Shown here: positions 27,572 to 35,789 of the stretch, one piece after another | Position numbering within the stretch: the first letter of the stretch is position 1 | How the letters are laid out: every line of letters starts with the position of its first letter | IMG/VR virus record: IMGVR_UViG_3300049225_000425 | Coordinates: 1 to 40,369 of that record | DNA length: 40,369 bases | Origin: a virus | Strand: one strand, 5' to 3' | The notes under the pieces: generated by a model | What the model was told of the DNA's origin: nothing | Database searches by the model: none | What the model saw: the letters and a program-made list of their open reading frames with translations, nothing else | Translations under genes and position numbers: made by a program

Positions 27572-27931
27572 TTATCCTTTGCTATTCATTAAACCCATTA
27601 TTTGATCCATACTAACATTCCCTTGTGGTAAACTGCCATTAGGAGAAGTTGTATCTACAGGACCAGTCATTTTTAAAGGTACATCTTTTGATGTAGCATT
27701 TAATGTTCCATTAGCTCCGGGCATCATTCCACCTAAAACACTCATCATGTTTTCTCTTAATTGAGCTTTATCAGCTTGTGGAAGGGGTTGAGGTGTTACT
27801 TTTTCTTGTACTATAGGTTGTACACTTGTTTTAGGAACACGAACCGCTTCAAGAAGAATATCTTTCATTTCTTCTTGGATTGCCTCTTTTACTGCATCTT
27901 TTACAATGGTTTTTAATTGACTTAATTTCAT
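27572..27931 (-). CDS. Small hypothetical protein in baseplate cluster
   Basis: A 119-residue protein. The first 30 residues form a charged amphipathic helix (KLSQLKTIVKDAVKEAIQEE), followed by a Pro/Gln-rich linker, MMSVLGGMMPGANG, and a closing MDQIMGLMNSKG. There is no membrane segment. The helical start resembles scaffold or targeting segments of T4-type structural proteins, and a similar short amphipathic start is seen at 597 and 1139. It lies 5 bases ahead of the gp25-like gene and directly after a class B box, so it is probably the first gene of the gp25-gp6 transcript. Confidence 0.65.
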   Translation of the reverse strand: MKLSQLKTIVKDAVKEAIQEEMKDILLEAVRVPKTSVQPIVQEKVTPQPLPQADKAQLRENMMSVLGGMMPGANGTLNATSKDVPLKMTGPVDTTSPNGSLPQGNVSMDQIMGLMNSKG

Positions 27932-27945
27932 ATTGTATTGATTTA

Positions 27946-27955
27946 TTATAAATAT
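27946..27955 (-). promoter_or_regulatory. Class B (late-type) promoter box
   Basis: ATATTTATAA on the minus strand, 15 bases before the ATG at 27931, in the 28-base gap between two baseplate-cluster genes. Its recurrence before structural genes marks it as a late promoter candidate. Confidence 0.6.
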
Positions 27956-27959
27956 TAAA

Positions 27960-29642
27960 CTAGTTAGCTTTTAAATCATTTTGTTGTATATAAAATACAA
28001 GTTCATCAATCAAAATTTGATCACTTGAACTAAATGAAGGTTCACCCTTTAATAGGGTAATTCCTCTAGTATCTTTTGCAACTGCAAATCTACGTTTTAA
28101 TGTTCCTACAGGATTTTTATTATCTGTTTCTACACTTAAGACAAACCCATTAACATTTTTTAAAATAGGATTGCCATCTTCTGCTTGTTCTTCAGCTAAA
28201 TCTAATAATTCTTGATTAATAGCTGTCAATTCTAAATCATCAACCCCACTTTCTTCAGCACATTCTTGAGCCATTTTATCAATGGCTTGTAAAATTATAA
28301 CGGCAGTTGCTGCTCCCGCTATTAAAAATATAAGAGATGTTAAAGTAGCTCTATTTAAACCTTTATATTGTTCTTCTAATTTTTCTAATTCATCATTAAT
28401 ATGTTGGAGTTTTGCTGAAAAAGAATAGGGTAAAGCAGAAATTAAACCACCAAAATCTTTTGCTGGAGGGGTACCAATAGCTTGTGGTGCAGGAATTGCA
28501 TCCATTGATAATCTAATTCCTTTTAATACTTGGGATAAAGCAGCAAAAGCTACGGCTAATGCAGTGTTAGCTGCAATCATAGCAAACATCTGGTTTAATT
28601 GTCTAACTGTTCTATTTCTAGTTCTAACTATGTCTCTTAAAGCTTCAGGAGTTGGGCAAGTTTTTCTATTTGCTTGAGTTATTTTAGATATTCCAAATTG
28701 TATTAATAAACCTACAACTAAAGGAAGGAGTTTTGTTTTAATAGCATCTACTACTTTTGCAATACTAAATTTTTTAGCAGATATAATTTTATCAAATAAA
28801 TCCATTGCTAAAGCCTTAACTGCAGATTGTGCTAAATCAATAGCATCACTATATTGTTGAGATATTTTTTCTGCTGATTCTTTTAAGTTAATTAAACTTG
28901 TTAAAGAAAGATCAGTTTTTATTGTTTTATCCCCATTTATAATAATTTGAGTTCCTGGTAGATAACCACTTTTGGAATAAAGTAATCCTAGATTAATAGG
29001 TGTTTTTTGATTTTCAGGAATAATAGGTACTTTAACTTTTATTGAAAAATTTCCTTTTTTATCTGTTCGAGTACCTTGACCCGGAATTGGGATAAATACT
29101 AAATCATTTAAATCTATAGGATTACTAGAAGGAAGAAGATTAGAATCTACATTAAGTGGATTTGATGAAGGTTGTTCTTTTATAACGTCAGCATTTACTC
29201 CTAGAGTTACCTTTGCCCCACTTAATGGGGTATTAGTATTTTTATCTTGCAATCTTCCAGTTATAGTATATTCTTGAAGAATAGGAATTTGACTTTTTAA
29301 TTTTTCTTTTAAAAGAGCAATCTCAGCTTTAACTTTTTGAGTAGAAGAAACTCCAGTTATTTTTGCTTCATCTAATTTTTCTTGTAATCTTTCCCGTGAT
29401 GTTAATCTTTTTTGTCTTCTTTTTTCTCTTCTTTGATCACGAGTTAAATTTGAACCTAAAGTAAAATTAATTTTTTCGGTTGAGATATTTTCTAAAGAAG
29501 AAAGATCAATATTATATTTAGAAGAAAGTTCTTGAATTCTATTTGTTATGTCAGTAATATTAAGTGAATCTCCTAATAAAGATTTACCAGCTGAGGTTTT
29601 TAGTGCATTTTGGGCTAACTGTAAAATTTGTTCCTCTCCCAT
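27960..29642 (-). CDS. Structural protein with CarboxypepD_reg-like domain and hydrophobic segments
   Basis: A 560-residue protein of unusual build. Residues 1-65 are helical; 68-85 are strongly basic (RDQRREKRRQKR); about 100-120 form a coiled coil. From about 124 there is a beta-sandwich of the carboxypeptidase-regulatory/CnaB type (TITGRLQDKNTNTPLSGAKV, then TDKKGNFSIKVKVP). The second half is helical with three hydrophobic stretches, LLPLVVGLLIQFGI, NTALAVAFAALSQVL and LIFLIAGAATAVIILQAI, which could be membrane-inserting. It lies between the gp5-like and gp25-like genes. A hub or tail-tube protein that enters the host membrane is possible, but no T4 counterpart is recognised. Confidence 0.7.
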   Translation of the reverse strand: MGEEQILQLAQNALKTSAGKSLLGDSLNITDITNRIQELSSKYNIDLSSLENISTEKINFTLGSNLTRDQRREKRRQKRLTSRERLQEKLDEAKITGVSSTQKVKAEIALLKEKLKSQIPILQEYTITGRLQDKNTNTPLSGAKVTLGVNADVIKEQPSSNPLNVDSNLLPSSNPIDLNDLVFIPIPGQGTRTDKKGNFSIKVKVPIIPENQKTPINLGLLYSKSGYLPGTQIIINGDKTIKTDLSLTSLINLKESAEKISQQYSDAIDLAQSAVKALAMDLFDKIISAKKFSIAKVVDAIKTKLLPLVVGLLIQFGISKITQANRKTCPTPEALRDIVRTRNRTVRQLNQMFAMIAANTALAVAFAALSQVLKGIRLSMDAIPAPQAIGTPPAKDFGGLISALPYSFSAKLQHINDELEKLEEQYKGLNRATLTSLIFLIAGAATAVIILQAIDKMAQECAEESGVDDLELTAINQELLDLAEEQAEDGNPILKNVNGFVLSVETDNKNPVGTLKRRFAVAKDTRGITLLKGEPSFSSSDQILIDELVFYIQQNDLKAN

Positions 29643-29643
29643 C

Positions 29644-30918
29644 TTATATAGATTTTACAATTTTTGATTTATAATTCTTAATATTATTTAACATAAAAGA
29701 TGCTTGGGTTTTTACTGAACCCGCAGCACCCGTTGATAGGTATAATTTTGGTTCCCCCTGCATAAGTTGACACATTGATTGGATTTTTTTAAGTAATTTT
29801 TCAAAATCATCCATAAAAGTATCCCCTAAAACCAGAGATTGACTTGCATTAGAATCCCCTAATCTAACATTATTTTTTGCTGATTGTAATACTATATCCC
29901 CTTCTTGAGAATAAATACCTACTGTATTAATTGAAGTTAATGATATAGTACTTTGAGAATTTAGTATAATACTATCTGCTTTAGTATTAAAAACTAACCT
30001 ATTTGAATTTATTAATACTTGACTTCCTTCATATGAACCAATAGATTCAGGTATATTATTTTTTATTGTAGGATTATTAGTAATTTCAGTATTTAAGGGT
30101 ATAGTTTGATTAGATGTTAAGTAAATTGATGATAAATCTTTATTAATATTTTCAACTATAGGTAAATATCCTTCTTCACTAGAATCATCTGGTTGTCCAT
30201 TTCTTATTATTGTAATGGGGTTGCCATCTTCTCCGGTATCAGACCAATTATTACCATATAAAATACTATCAGTTTTTGCAGTACTACCTAGTCTAATACT
30301 ATTACCCCATCTACCTTCTGTAATAATGTCCCCAGCAAAAGCTAATAAAGAATGAATATTTGATCTTTCAATAAAGGTTCCACCTACTAAAGGGGAATTA
30401 TAAGAGTATTCTATTTCTTCATTCGAAGATTTCCTAGTTTGACCCTGTTCTATTGCTTGATAACTTTTTTGTTGTGAAGGTTGAACTTGCCCAGATGATT
30501 GTAAATTAGGATAAGCATTTAAATGAGGATGATTCCAAATAGATATTGGATTAATATAAAAATATTGTTTAGTATTACTATTTAAATTTACACTATTATT
30601 AGGAACAAAAAATAGTAAAACTAATTCATTAACTAAAGGATAATTTTTTAAATAAGGAATTAAAGGAGTAGCAATTGTAGGTATATCTGAGGATAAGCTA
30701 GGGGAGCCTTCTACTGCTTCAAAAAATATAGTCCCAACCCCTCCCCATTGACCATTATTTTCAAATTCAGGATGTTGGTCATCTAATATAATATCAGTTA
30801 CTCTAGCAGATATCATATTAGATGCTAGAGCATTAATTTGTTGTTGTACAACAGATTGGTTATCTCTCCCAGAATTTAATTGAGAGTTAACTGAAGCAAA
30901 TCCATATTTATGCGCCAT
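29644..30918 (-). CDS. Baseplate hub / central spike, gp5-like without lysozyme
   Basis: A 424-residue protein. The N-terminal region has ISARVTDIILDDQHPEFENNG, GVGTIFFEAVEG and LIPYLKNYPLVNELVLLFF, which fits an OB-fold as in T4 gp5. A middle part (PLVGGTFIERSNIHSLLAFAG and WGNSIRLGSTAKTDS) resembles the same proteins in marine T4-type phages. From about 325 a beta-helix is visible as short repeats (RLVFNTKADSIILNSQ, TISLTSINTVGIYSQEG, DIVLQSAKNNVRLG). The T4 gp5 lysozyme domain (E-D-T triad, about 160 residues) is not visible, so cell wall digestion would come from another protein. It overlaps the 118-residue gene by 11 bases. Confidence 0.75.
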   Translation of the reverse strand: MAHKYGFASVNSQLNSGRDNQSVVQQQINALASNMISARVTDIILDDQHPEFENNGQWGGVGTIFFEAVEGSPSLSSDIPTIATPLIPYLKNYPLVNELVLLFFVPNNSVNLNSNTKQYFYINPISIWNHPHLNAYPNLQSSGQVQPSQQKSYQAIEQGQTRKSSNEEIEYSYNSPLVGGTFIERSNIHSLLAFAGDIITEGRWGNSIRLGSTAKTDSILYGNNWSDTGEDGNPITIIRNGQPDDSSEEGYLPIVENINKDLSSIYLTSNQTIPLNTEITNNPTIKNNIPESIGSYEGSQVLINSNRLVFNTKADSIILNSQSTISLTSINTVGIYSQEGDIVLQSAKNNVRLGDSNASQSLVLGDTFMDDFEKLLKKIQSMCQLMQGEPKLYLSTGAAGSVKTQASFMLNNIKNYKSKIVKSI

Positions 30919-31264
30919 CTTTTTTCTCTTCGAAATTAGTATTAAGTTTATCTAATTCCTCCATTAATTGTTGTTTTTCTTCTTCCGTTATACCCATAGA
31001 TTCTTCACCACCACTATTATTAAGCGCACGTTGTACTATAGTAGCCATCTTAATTAATTGTTCATCGTTACGTACACCAATTTCCATATATTCTTTAATA
31101 AGTGGAACAATTAAAGTAGCATCACCAATATCATTTATAAGTGGTTTTAATTCTGAGATTAAACCTGTGATTTGGGTTTCTTTTTTCTTTTGATTATCGT
31201 AAATTTCGCTTAGGATATCCGAAAACTTTTTTTTCTTAAATACAATATTATCTAATGATCCCAT
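30908..31264 (-). CDS. Hypothetical protein, tail/baseplate cluster
   Basis: A 118-residue protein, helical throughout: MGSLDNIVFKKKKFSDILSEIYD, then LISELKPLINDIGDATLIVPLIKEYMEIGV and a C-terminal EEEKQQLMEELDKLNTNFEEKKDGA segment (quoted in part: EEEKQQLMEELDKLN). I recall a conserved protein with this start in T4-type phages but no named function. The high Lys/Glu content and helix suit a chaperone or assembly factor. Its 3' end overlaps the start of the spike gene by 11 bases, so translation is coupled, and a class B box precedes it. Confidence 0.7.
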   Translation of the reverse strand: MGSLDNIVFKKKKFSDILSEIYDNQKKKETQITGLISELKPLINDIGDATLIVPLIKEYMEIGVRNDEQLIKMATIVQRALNNSGGEESMGITEEEKQQLMEELDKLNTNFEEKKDGA

Positions 31265-31276
31265 AATGTTATTTTA

Positions 31277-31286
31277 TTATAAATAT
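31277..31286 (-). promoter_or_regulatory. Class B (late-type) promoter box
   Basis: ATATTTATAA on the minus strand, 13 bases before the ATG at 31264. It separates the structural block from the late sigma factor gene upstream, which would itself be under another promoter. Confidence 0.6.
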
Positions 31287-31301
31287 GGATATAGGAAGGG
31301 G

Positions 31302-32006
31302 TTAGAATCTAGCGTAACCGTTTTCTAAATAAAAAATATATTGTTCCTTAAATATGCCATGAAGTTTATCAGCTATTTTAGTAATCTTTGGGGTTTTAAC
31401 ATCTACCATTTCTCTAATATAAATGTAAAGTGCTTTTTTATTAAATACTTCTAAATCCTCTCTTTTACGAAATAATTCTAAAATAGCATCAGCTATTTGA
31501 GCGTCATTTTTCTTTGGAAATAATTCAAATATATTTTCTGAAACATGGTCCACAAAGATATCTACATATTTGTCTAAATCACTTTTTACTTTTTCATCTC
31601 CTTGGGAATAGGTGTGAGTAGAATTTTCACTTGTTAATACTTCTACTCCAACTTTATTAATTTTCTTTTTATAATTTTTAGTATTATACAAAATTAACCA
31701 ACGTTTTACTATAGTACCAAAGTATGAATATGCTTTTGCCCCCCTACTTGGGTCAAATAAATGTATTTTGGATAAAAGAAATGTAATTATTTCATGTTGT
31801 AAATGTTCTAGATTTTCTACTTCAGTATGATAAAATTTAAATGTATGAATTATATTTTGTGTAAGTTTAAAAAACGCGAAATGGATTTCACGTTCATATA
31901 TTTTAGATCTAATTTCAGAATCTTTAGTATTATTATATAACACTATAGCATTTTCTGTATCTTGAGTAAAATAATTTTTACTTTTTTTTCTTCTTTTTCT
32001 TACCAT
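31302..32006 (-). CDS. gp55: RNA polymerase sigma factor for late transcription, gp55-like
   Basis: A 234-residue protein with a basic start (MVRKRRKKSKNYF). Residues 45-110 have the region 2 pattern: LEHLQHEIITFLLSKIHLFD, then SRGAKAYSYFGTIVKRWLI, where the aromatic and basic residues recognise and melt the -10. T4 gp55 is 185 residues and has the same reduced layout without a full region 4. In T4, late genes need gp55 with the clamp. Here it would recognise the ATATTTATAA boxes found in the window; this link is inference. It lies at the border between structural genes and metabolic genes and is followed by a small membrane protein gene upstream. Confidence 0.82.
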   Translation of the reverse strand: MVRKRRKKSKNYFTQDTENAIVLYNNTKDSEIRSKIYEREIHFAFFKLTQNIIHTFKFYHTEVENLEHLQHEIITFLLSKIHLFDPSRGAKAYSYFGTIVKRWLILYNTKNYKKKINKVGVEVLTSENSTHTYSQGDEKVKSDLDKYVDIFVDHVSENIFELFPKKNDAQIADAILELFRKREDLEVFNKKALYIYIREMVDVKTPKITKIADKLHGIFKEQYIFYLENGYARF

Positions 32007-32009
32007 TAT

Positions 32010-32288
32010 TTAAGAGTTAGTTTTAAATTGAGATAAACCTTTTTGTAAAACCTTTATTTCATTAAAAAACCAACCTATTTCATCATCACTTTTAAACATA
32101 CCTTTTTTATCAATTTGTTCTAATCTTTTTTCTGAAAAGGTAACCTGTTCATCTACTTTATTGATGAATTTTTGTTGAGAAACTATAATATCTTCTGATT
32201 TTTCATTTTTGCGTAAAAGGTTGAAAGTCGTATATCCAAAGATAACGACTAATAAACCTAATATTAATGTAATAATTTCTAATATCAT
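32010..32288 (-). CDS. Small membrane protein with coiled coil
   Basis: A 92-residue protein. Residues 1-24 (ILEIITLILGLLVVIFGYTTF) form one transmembrane segment without a cleavage site; the rest is charged and helical (KFINKVDEQVTFSEKRLEQI). It is probably anchored with its C-terminal coil in the cytoplasm. The same layout, one N-terminal segment then a coil, is seen in the 135-residue gene at 38282 on the other strand. Its start overlaps the HD hydrolase stop by 4 bases. The function is unknown. Confidence 0.7.
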   Translation of the reverse strand: MILEIITLILGLLVVIFGYTTFNLLRKNEKSEDIIVSQQKFINKVDEQVTFSEKRLEQIDKKGMFKSDDEIGWFFNEIKVLQKGLSQFKTNS

Positions 32289-33055
32289 AAACTATCTAAC
32301 ATACTTTTTAATCCTGGACTTGCTATAGTGTTAAGTGCTTTGGATTTAGCAGTTGTCTTGGACTTCAATGTATAATTTTTCTTTTGGGGTTCCACGCTAT
32401 CTTTATAAAACTTTGGAAGCCATTCAATTTCAAATTCAATACGCGCCGCCATCATATCTGCTTGATGTAAAATAAATGGGAGTGATGTGCGAGGTTTTTG
32501 TTCTGGCATAAATGATTTTAAATATTTCTCATTTGCTGCATCATATAAACCATCATGTGTCTGGATAGCAATCATTTCATTAAAAGTATATTTAATATCA
32601 TGTTGTTGGAGTAGAAATAATCCACGATCTGGAACGGATGAAAATGGTAATGCTTTATTAAACATATAATCCTCACCTAACTTATCACGTCTCCATTGAT
32701 CAGTCTGGGGGATATATGCTTCATGATCCTTATCACCCATTTTACCTAAATCGTGGTTAATAGCAGAAAATACTAATTCTTCAATAGTAAATGTAGTTAC
32801 ATCACAACCTTCTTCTTTCCATAATTCATATTGTTTCAAAGCGCAACGAACTACTCTATTAACATGATCAACATATCCTCCTGGAAATGCAGAATGGTAT
32901 TCTTTTTTATGAGCAGCGGGCATTAATATAATACGCTCCTCATACCGTTTATAAAAATTGGTTAATTGTTCTCCTCGGTTTCCTGGGATATGTGTTTTAA
33001 TATTATCTAAAAATATTTCCCAATTTGATTGAATTTGTTCTGCTGTTAATTTCAT
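32285..33055 (-). CDS. HD-domain phosphohydrolase
   Basis: A 256-residue protein with an HD domain: PGGYVDHVNRVV with His64, then AINHDLGKMGD with His101-Asp102, and a later LHQADMMAARIE that provides the distal Asp. These are the metal ligands of the HD superfamily, which removes phosphates from nucleotides. Phage members are often dNTP or nucleotide-monophosphate hydrolases that help recycle host nucleotides; the substrate here is unknown. Related proteins are common in T4-type phages. It lies 5 bases after the zinc-finger gene and overlaps the small membrane protein gene by 4. Confidence 0.85.
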   Translation of the reverse strand: MKLTAEQIQSNWEIFLDNIKTHIPGNRGEQLTNFYKRYEERIILMPAAHKKEYHSAFPGGYVDHVNRVVRCALKQYELWKEEGCDVTTFTIEELVFSAINHDLGKMGDKDHEAYIPQTDQWRRDKLGEDYMFNKALPFSSVPDRGLFLLQQHDIKYTFNEMIAIQTHDGLYDAANEKYLKSFMPEQKPRTSLPFILHQADMMAARIEFEIEWLPKFYKDSVEPQKKNYTLKSKTTAKSKALNTIASPGLKSMLDSL

Positions 33056-33060
33056 AACTC

Positions 33061-33375
33061 TTATTTTATATTATTTTTTAATTTTTCTTCTGTTTGCTTA
33101 TCCATAAAGGCAAACCATTTATTTTTAGGACAACCTTGAGATAATGCTCTAACTTTCAATGATAAATTACAACCACAATCAGAACAACAAGGTTGAGTTC
33201 CTGGTATAGCACAATTAGTGCCTATAAAATCAAAATATTTGCATTTTTGACATATAGACCATCTAATAGCAGCTATTTCCTCAATTTCTTCTTGTTTAAA
33301 AATTTTATTCTTAACCCCTTCATATATCGCAGGTAAATTACCAAAGGCTCTTATTAATTGGTTAATTTTTTTCAC
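33061..33375 (-). CDS. Cys-rich zinc-binding protein
   Basis: With a GTG start directly after the upstream stop (33377-33379) the product is 104 residues and begins VKKINQLIRAF. Eight cysteines cluster in the second half (ICQKCKYFDF, TNCAIPG, PCCSDCGCN, GCPKNKW), enough for two zinc sites of a ribbon type. A longer frame starting at a TTG at 33426 (121 residues) is open but would overlap the upstream gene by 50 bases, and neither start has a clear leader. Small zinc ribbons of this kind in T4-type phages are mostly unassigned and may bind nucleic acid or polymerase. Confidence 0.7.
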   Translation of the reverse strand: MKKINQLIRAFGNLPAIYEGVKNKIFKQEEIEEIAAIRWSICQKCKYFDFIGTNCAIPGTQPCCSDCGCNLSLKVRALSQGCPKNKWFAFMDKQTEEKLKNNIK

Positions 33376-33376
33376 C

Positions 33377-33580
33377 TTAAATAATTGAACTATTTTGCTC
33401 CTGGGGAGAACGGGGTTCTCTTTCAATCATAGATTTAACATCTTCAACTAACCCTTGTGCCTTAATTATATTAGCTCTATAGGATTCAATTGGTTCCTGA
33501 GTGTTTACTATGCGTTGGAGATTTATTAATGTGTGTTCTAAACTTTCTAATTTTCGATATAATAATTGTCTATTTCTCAT
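33377..33580 (-). CDS. Small coiled-coil protein
   Basis: A 67-residue, entirely helical and charged protein (RNRQLLYRKLESLEHTLINL, then YRANIIKAQGLVEDVKSMIE), with no membrane segment. It directly precedes the zinc-binding gene. About 130 bases of AT-rich DNA with C-runs separate it from the next gene upstream; in that gap a weak class A-like sequence (CTCGTACATTAG) is visible but lacks a good -33. The function is unknown. Confidence 0.6.
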   Translation of the reverse strand: MRNRQLLYRKLESLEHTLINLQRIVNTQEPIESYRANIIKAQGLVEDVKSMIEREPRSPQEQNSSII

Positions 33581-33710
33581 AACTTATATATTTAACAGGG
33601 TATCCCTTAACCCCTTTTATTACCTTTATTTCCATCCCTTCTTATTCCCTTTTCTTACAAAACCTGTAATACTAATGTACGAGAGATTTTTTGCTTATCC
33701 TAGTTATTTT

Positions 33711-34136
33711 TTAAATTCTTTTAACTACTTCTTTAATTTTATAGAGATGTGCACATTTTTCATATTCTTCATATTGTTCAAAAAATCTAATTGCACTATC
33801 TAATGCCTTATAAAATACTTTATTATCAAAATTTATAATAGCATTTACATCATCATGATTATCTAAACTAATATTTTTTATATAAGCCCATGCTCTATTA
33901 TAAACTGTAAACTCAGATGCTTCTTTTGTGGATTCTACATTATAATTAGGTTGTTCTTTTTTAAGAAATTTTTCTAATTTTTTATGGAATATTTCATGGT
34001 TTTGAATTAATTTAACAAACATCCCAATTTTAGCAAATGGGCCATTCATAAAATCTTTGATTTCTTTTTTAGTTTTATCATCATCGATTTCTTTCCCATC
34101 TACGAATAACTGAAATATTTTGTTTTTATCTATCAT
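33711..34136 (-). CDS. Hypothetical protein
   Basis: A 141-residue helical protein (IFQLFVDGKEIDDDKTKKEI, then IGMFVKLIQNHEIFHKKLEKF and a C-terminal AIRFFEQYEEYEKCAHLYKIK). It has no recognised motif, membrane segment or signal. The start overlaps the end of the SNase gene by 4 bases (ATGA), so it is translated after it from the class B box at 34490. A role in DNA metabolism is only suggested by this neighbour. Confidence 0.65.
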   Translation of the reverse strand: MIDKNKIFQLFVDGKEIDDDKTKKEIKDFMNGPFAKIGMFVKLIQNHEIFHKKLEKFLKKEQPNYNVESTKEASEFTVYNRAWAYIKNISLDNHDDVNAIINFDNKVFYKALDSAIRFFEQYEEYEKCAHLYKIKEVVKRI

Positions 34137-34477
34137 CTCTTACCACCAAAATAAGCTACAGCATGTCCTTCTGTAATTAATAAATCATTTAATTTAACAT
34201 CTCCCAAGAATATATCACCTAAACATCTACCATATTTTCCAACACCTTGTGAGTGTAGTACAAATTCATTATTATGTTTGGCTAGAATATCTTTAACATA
34301 TTGTTTAGCAGCTAGTCCTCTTGCTTTTTCCTCAAGATCTCTAGTTCTAGATTCTGCCGCATTAATTCCAACTAACCTAATTCTTATCTTTTTCCAAGTA
34401 TCAAAACCAAGATCAATAATAGCATCAATGGTATCTCCATCTACTACTCTTTCACATTTTGCTTTATAAATGTACAT
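34133..34477 (-). CDS. Thermonuclease (SNase-fold) nuclease
   Basis: A 114-residue SNase-domain protein. VVDGDTID contains the calcium-binding Asp pair (D13, D15) and Thr16; RIRLVGINAAE carries the catalytic Arg34 and Glu42; GVGKYGRCLGDI has the second Arg84. All catalytic positions of staphylococcal nuclease are present, so it should cut DNA or RNA. No signal peptide is present, so it acts inside the cell, perhaps degrading host DNA or processing phage DNA. It is shorter than secreted nucleases (about 150 residues), as expected without the C-terminal part. A class B box precedes it. Confidence 0.88.
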   Translation of the reverse strand: MYIYKAKCERVVDGDTIDAIIDLGFDTWKKIRIRLVGINAAESRTRDLEEKARGLAAKQYVKDILAKHNNEFVLHSQGVGKYGRCLGDIFLGDVKLNDLLITEGHAVAYFGGKR

Positions 34478-34489
34478 AATAACGTTTAG

Positions 34490-34499
34490 TTATAAATAT
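34490..34499 (-). promoter_or_regulatory. Class B (late-type) promoter box
   Basis: ATATTTATAA on the minus strand, 13 bases before the start of the SNase gene at 34477. This is the only class B box outside the structural blocks apart from the one before the GIY-YIG-like gene, so nucleases may be expressed late. Confidence 0.55.
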
Positions 34500-34502
34500 A
34501 CA

Positions 34503-34697
34503 TTATTTATCTAAATCTGCTAACTCAGATTCAATATCTTTTTGAATTTGTTTTAGGATATTATATTCTTCTATTACATCTTTTTTTTCTGGGTTTTCTG
34601 GGTGGTATCTCCAAACTTCCTCCATTACAGTAGATGTTGCTAATAAATCATTAATTAATTCTGCCTTTTGCTGATCTAATTCTTCTTGTTTTGTCAT
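34503..34697 (-). CDS. Small coiled-coil protein
   Basis: A 64-residue helical protein (TKQEELDQQKAELINDLLAT and VIEEYNILKQIQKDIESELA). It begins one base after the T5orf172 gene ends and stops just before the class B box of the SNase gene. No leader or domain is visible. Size and composition are like the 67-residue gene at 33377. Confidence 0.6.
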   Translation of the reverse strand: MTKQEELDQQKAELINDLLATSTVMEEVWRYHPENPEKKDVIEEYNILKQIQKDIESELADLDK

Positions 34698-34698
34698 T

Positions 34699-35175
34699 TT
34701 ATTTAAATTTACTTCCTATTAAGTTAATTGTTTCTTTTGCCTCTTCCAAACTAATTTGAAAAAATTCTTTACTACTATTGACACGCTGTGCCTTTAATTT
34801 ATGGTGTACTTCTCTTTCTACCATTTCACCATTAAAACATTGATATGCCCATTCTACTTTATATGGTAAAGCAACACCTGTTGCTGAAGATATTTGTTTA
34901 GCTCTTTCTTCTGGGAGTTTTTTAGTATAACCTATTTTTAACAACCCAGGTTGAGTTGGGTTAGATAAAACATATACCCATTGATCCCCATCACCCTTAT
35001 CCGCATATATTCCATATTTTTTATCGGTATAATACGTTACTGTTTCCCATCCATCTCCCTTTTCACTGGGTGTTAGGGTGAAATATCTAGCATATTCTAA
35101 ATCCGTATTCCCATAATTTTCCTTTAATGGGATAAATTGCTTAGCTTTTTCAACTGTAATCTTACTTAAACTCAT
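34699..35175 (-). CDS. T5orf172/MUG113-type (GIY-YIG fold) protein
   Basis: A 158-residue protein. Its second half, WVYVLSNPTQPGLLKIGYTK, then RAKQISSATGVALPYKVEWA and VEREVHHKLKAQRV with EFFQISLEEA, matches the T5orf172 domain (a GIY-YIG relative) in order and length. The catalytic pattern V-Y-V ... K-I-G and Glu in VEREVH are kept, so nuclease activity is possible. The N-terminal 60 residues are a separate region of unknown role. It overlaps the lipoprotein gene by 4 bases. Confidence 0.82.
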   Translation of the reverse strand: MSLSKITVEKAKQFIPLKENYGNTDLEYARYFTLTPSEKGDGWETVTYYTDKKYGIYADKGDGDQWVYVLSNPTQPGLLKIGYTKKLPEERAKQISSATGVALPYKVEWAYQCFNGEMVEREVHHKLKAQRVNSSKEFFQISLEEAKETINLIGSKFK

Positions 35176-35789
35176 TCGAATATAATTTTAAATTCTTTTT
35201 CTATTTCAATATCACTATTAAAGGCTGTTTTAATAAAAACTTTAGCTGTATCACCAACCATCTGATTATCAAAAAATATTTGTTGTTGAGGTTCATAGGT
35301 ATATTTACTATAAGTTCCTAAACTTTGAATATCAGAATTAGGATTATATGAATATCCTGCTATATTAAGTGGTGGATGATTATTAGCCATATCTTCAATA
35401 GTATACGTTAGATTACCAATGGGTATAGGATTTACAAACCCTCCCCCAGTAAAGTAACCTAATACACTATATAACGGAACTGTAAATGTAATTCCATCAA
35501 TCCATACCCAATAATCCGAATCAAATAATGTTTCAACTAATGGTACTCCATTAACAACATAATCAGGGTGCAATTCATCTAATTGACCTTTAATTGTAAA
35601 GTAATTGTAACCTTGATGTTCAATATGAAAATAACCATTAGCATCCTGATATACACCAGGTGATACTAAGGGATCAATTTCAAAAAATGATTCACAATCA
35701 CCACTTAAACAAGGGTAAGGTGAAATAAGCTCCTCTGGGCTACATGCCCAGAAGAAACTTATTAAGGTTATGTAAACTAACTTTTTCAT
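35172..35789 (-). CDS. Predicted lipoprotein
   Basis: A 205-residue protein with a lipoprotein signal: basic start MKKL, hydrophobic VYITLISFFWA and Cys16 followed by Ser-Pro. The mature part is beta-rich and aromatic (YFTIKGQLDELHPDYV and DSDYWVWIDGITFTVPL), with two further Cys near the anchor (CLSGDC). It would be attached to a membrane of the host envelope, perhaps the outer membrane. Lipoproteins made by phages are often superinfection-exclusion factors or receptor blockers (Llp of T5 is a known example); the sequence does not show which. It overlaps both neighbours, the DUF932 gene by 1 base. Confidence 0.75.
   Translation of the reverse strand: MKKLVYITLISFFWACSPEELISPYPCLSGDCESFFEIDPLVSPGVYQDANGYFHIEHQGYNYFTIKGQLDELHPDYVVNGVPLVETLFDSDYWVWIDGITFTVPLYSVLGYFTGGGFVNPIPIGNLTYTIEDMANNHPPLNIAGYSYNPNSDIQSLGTYSKYTYEPQQQIFFDNQMVGDTAKVFIKTAFNSDIEIEKEFKIIFE

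Noticed and set aside
33501-33803. A 100-codon plus-strand frame rich in Phe and Tyr
   Set aside because: It is antisense to two helical coding genes and the AT-rich gap between them; its composition reflects the complement of Lys/Glu/Asn codons.
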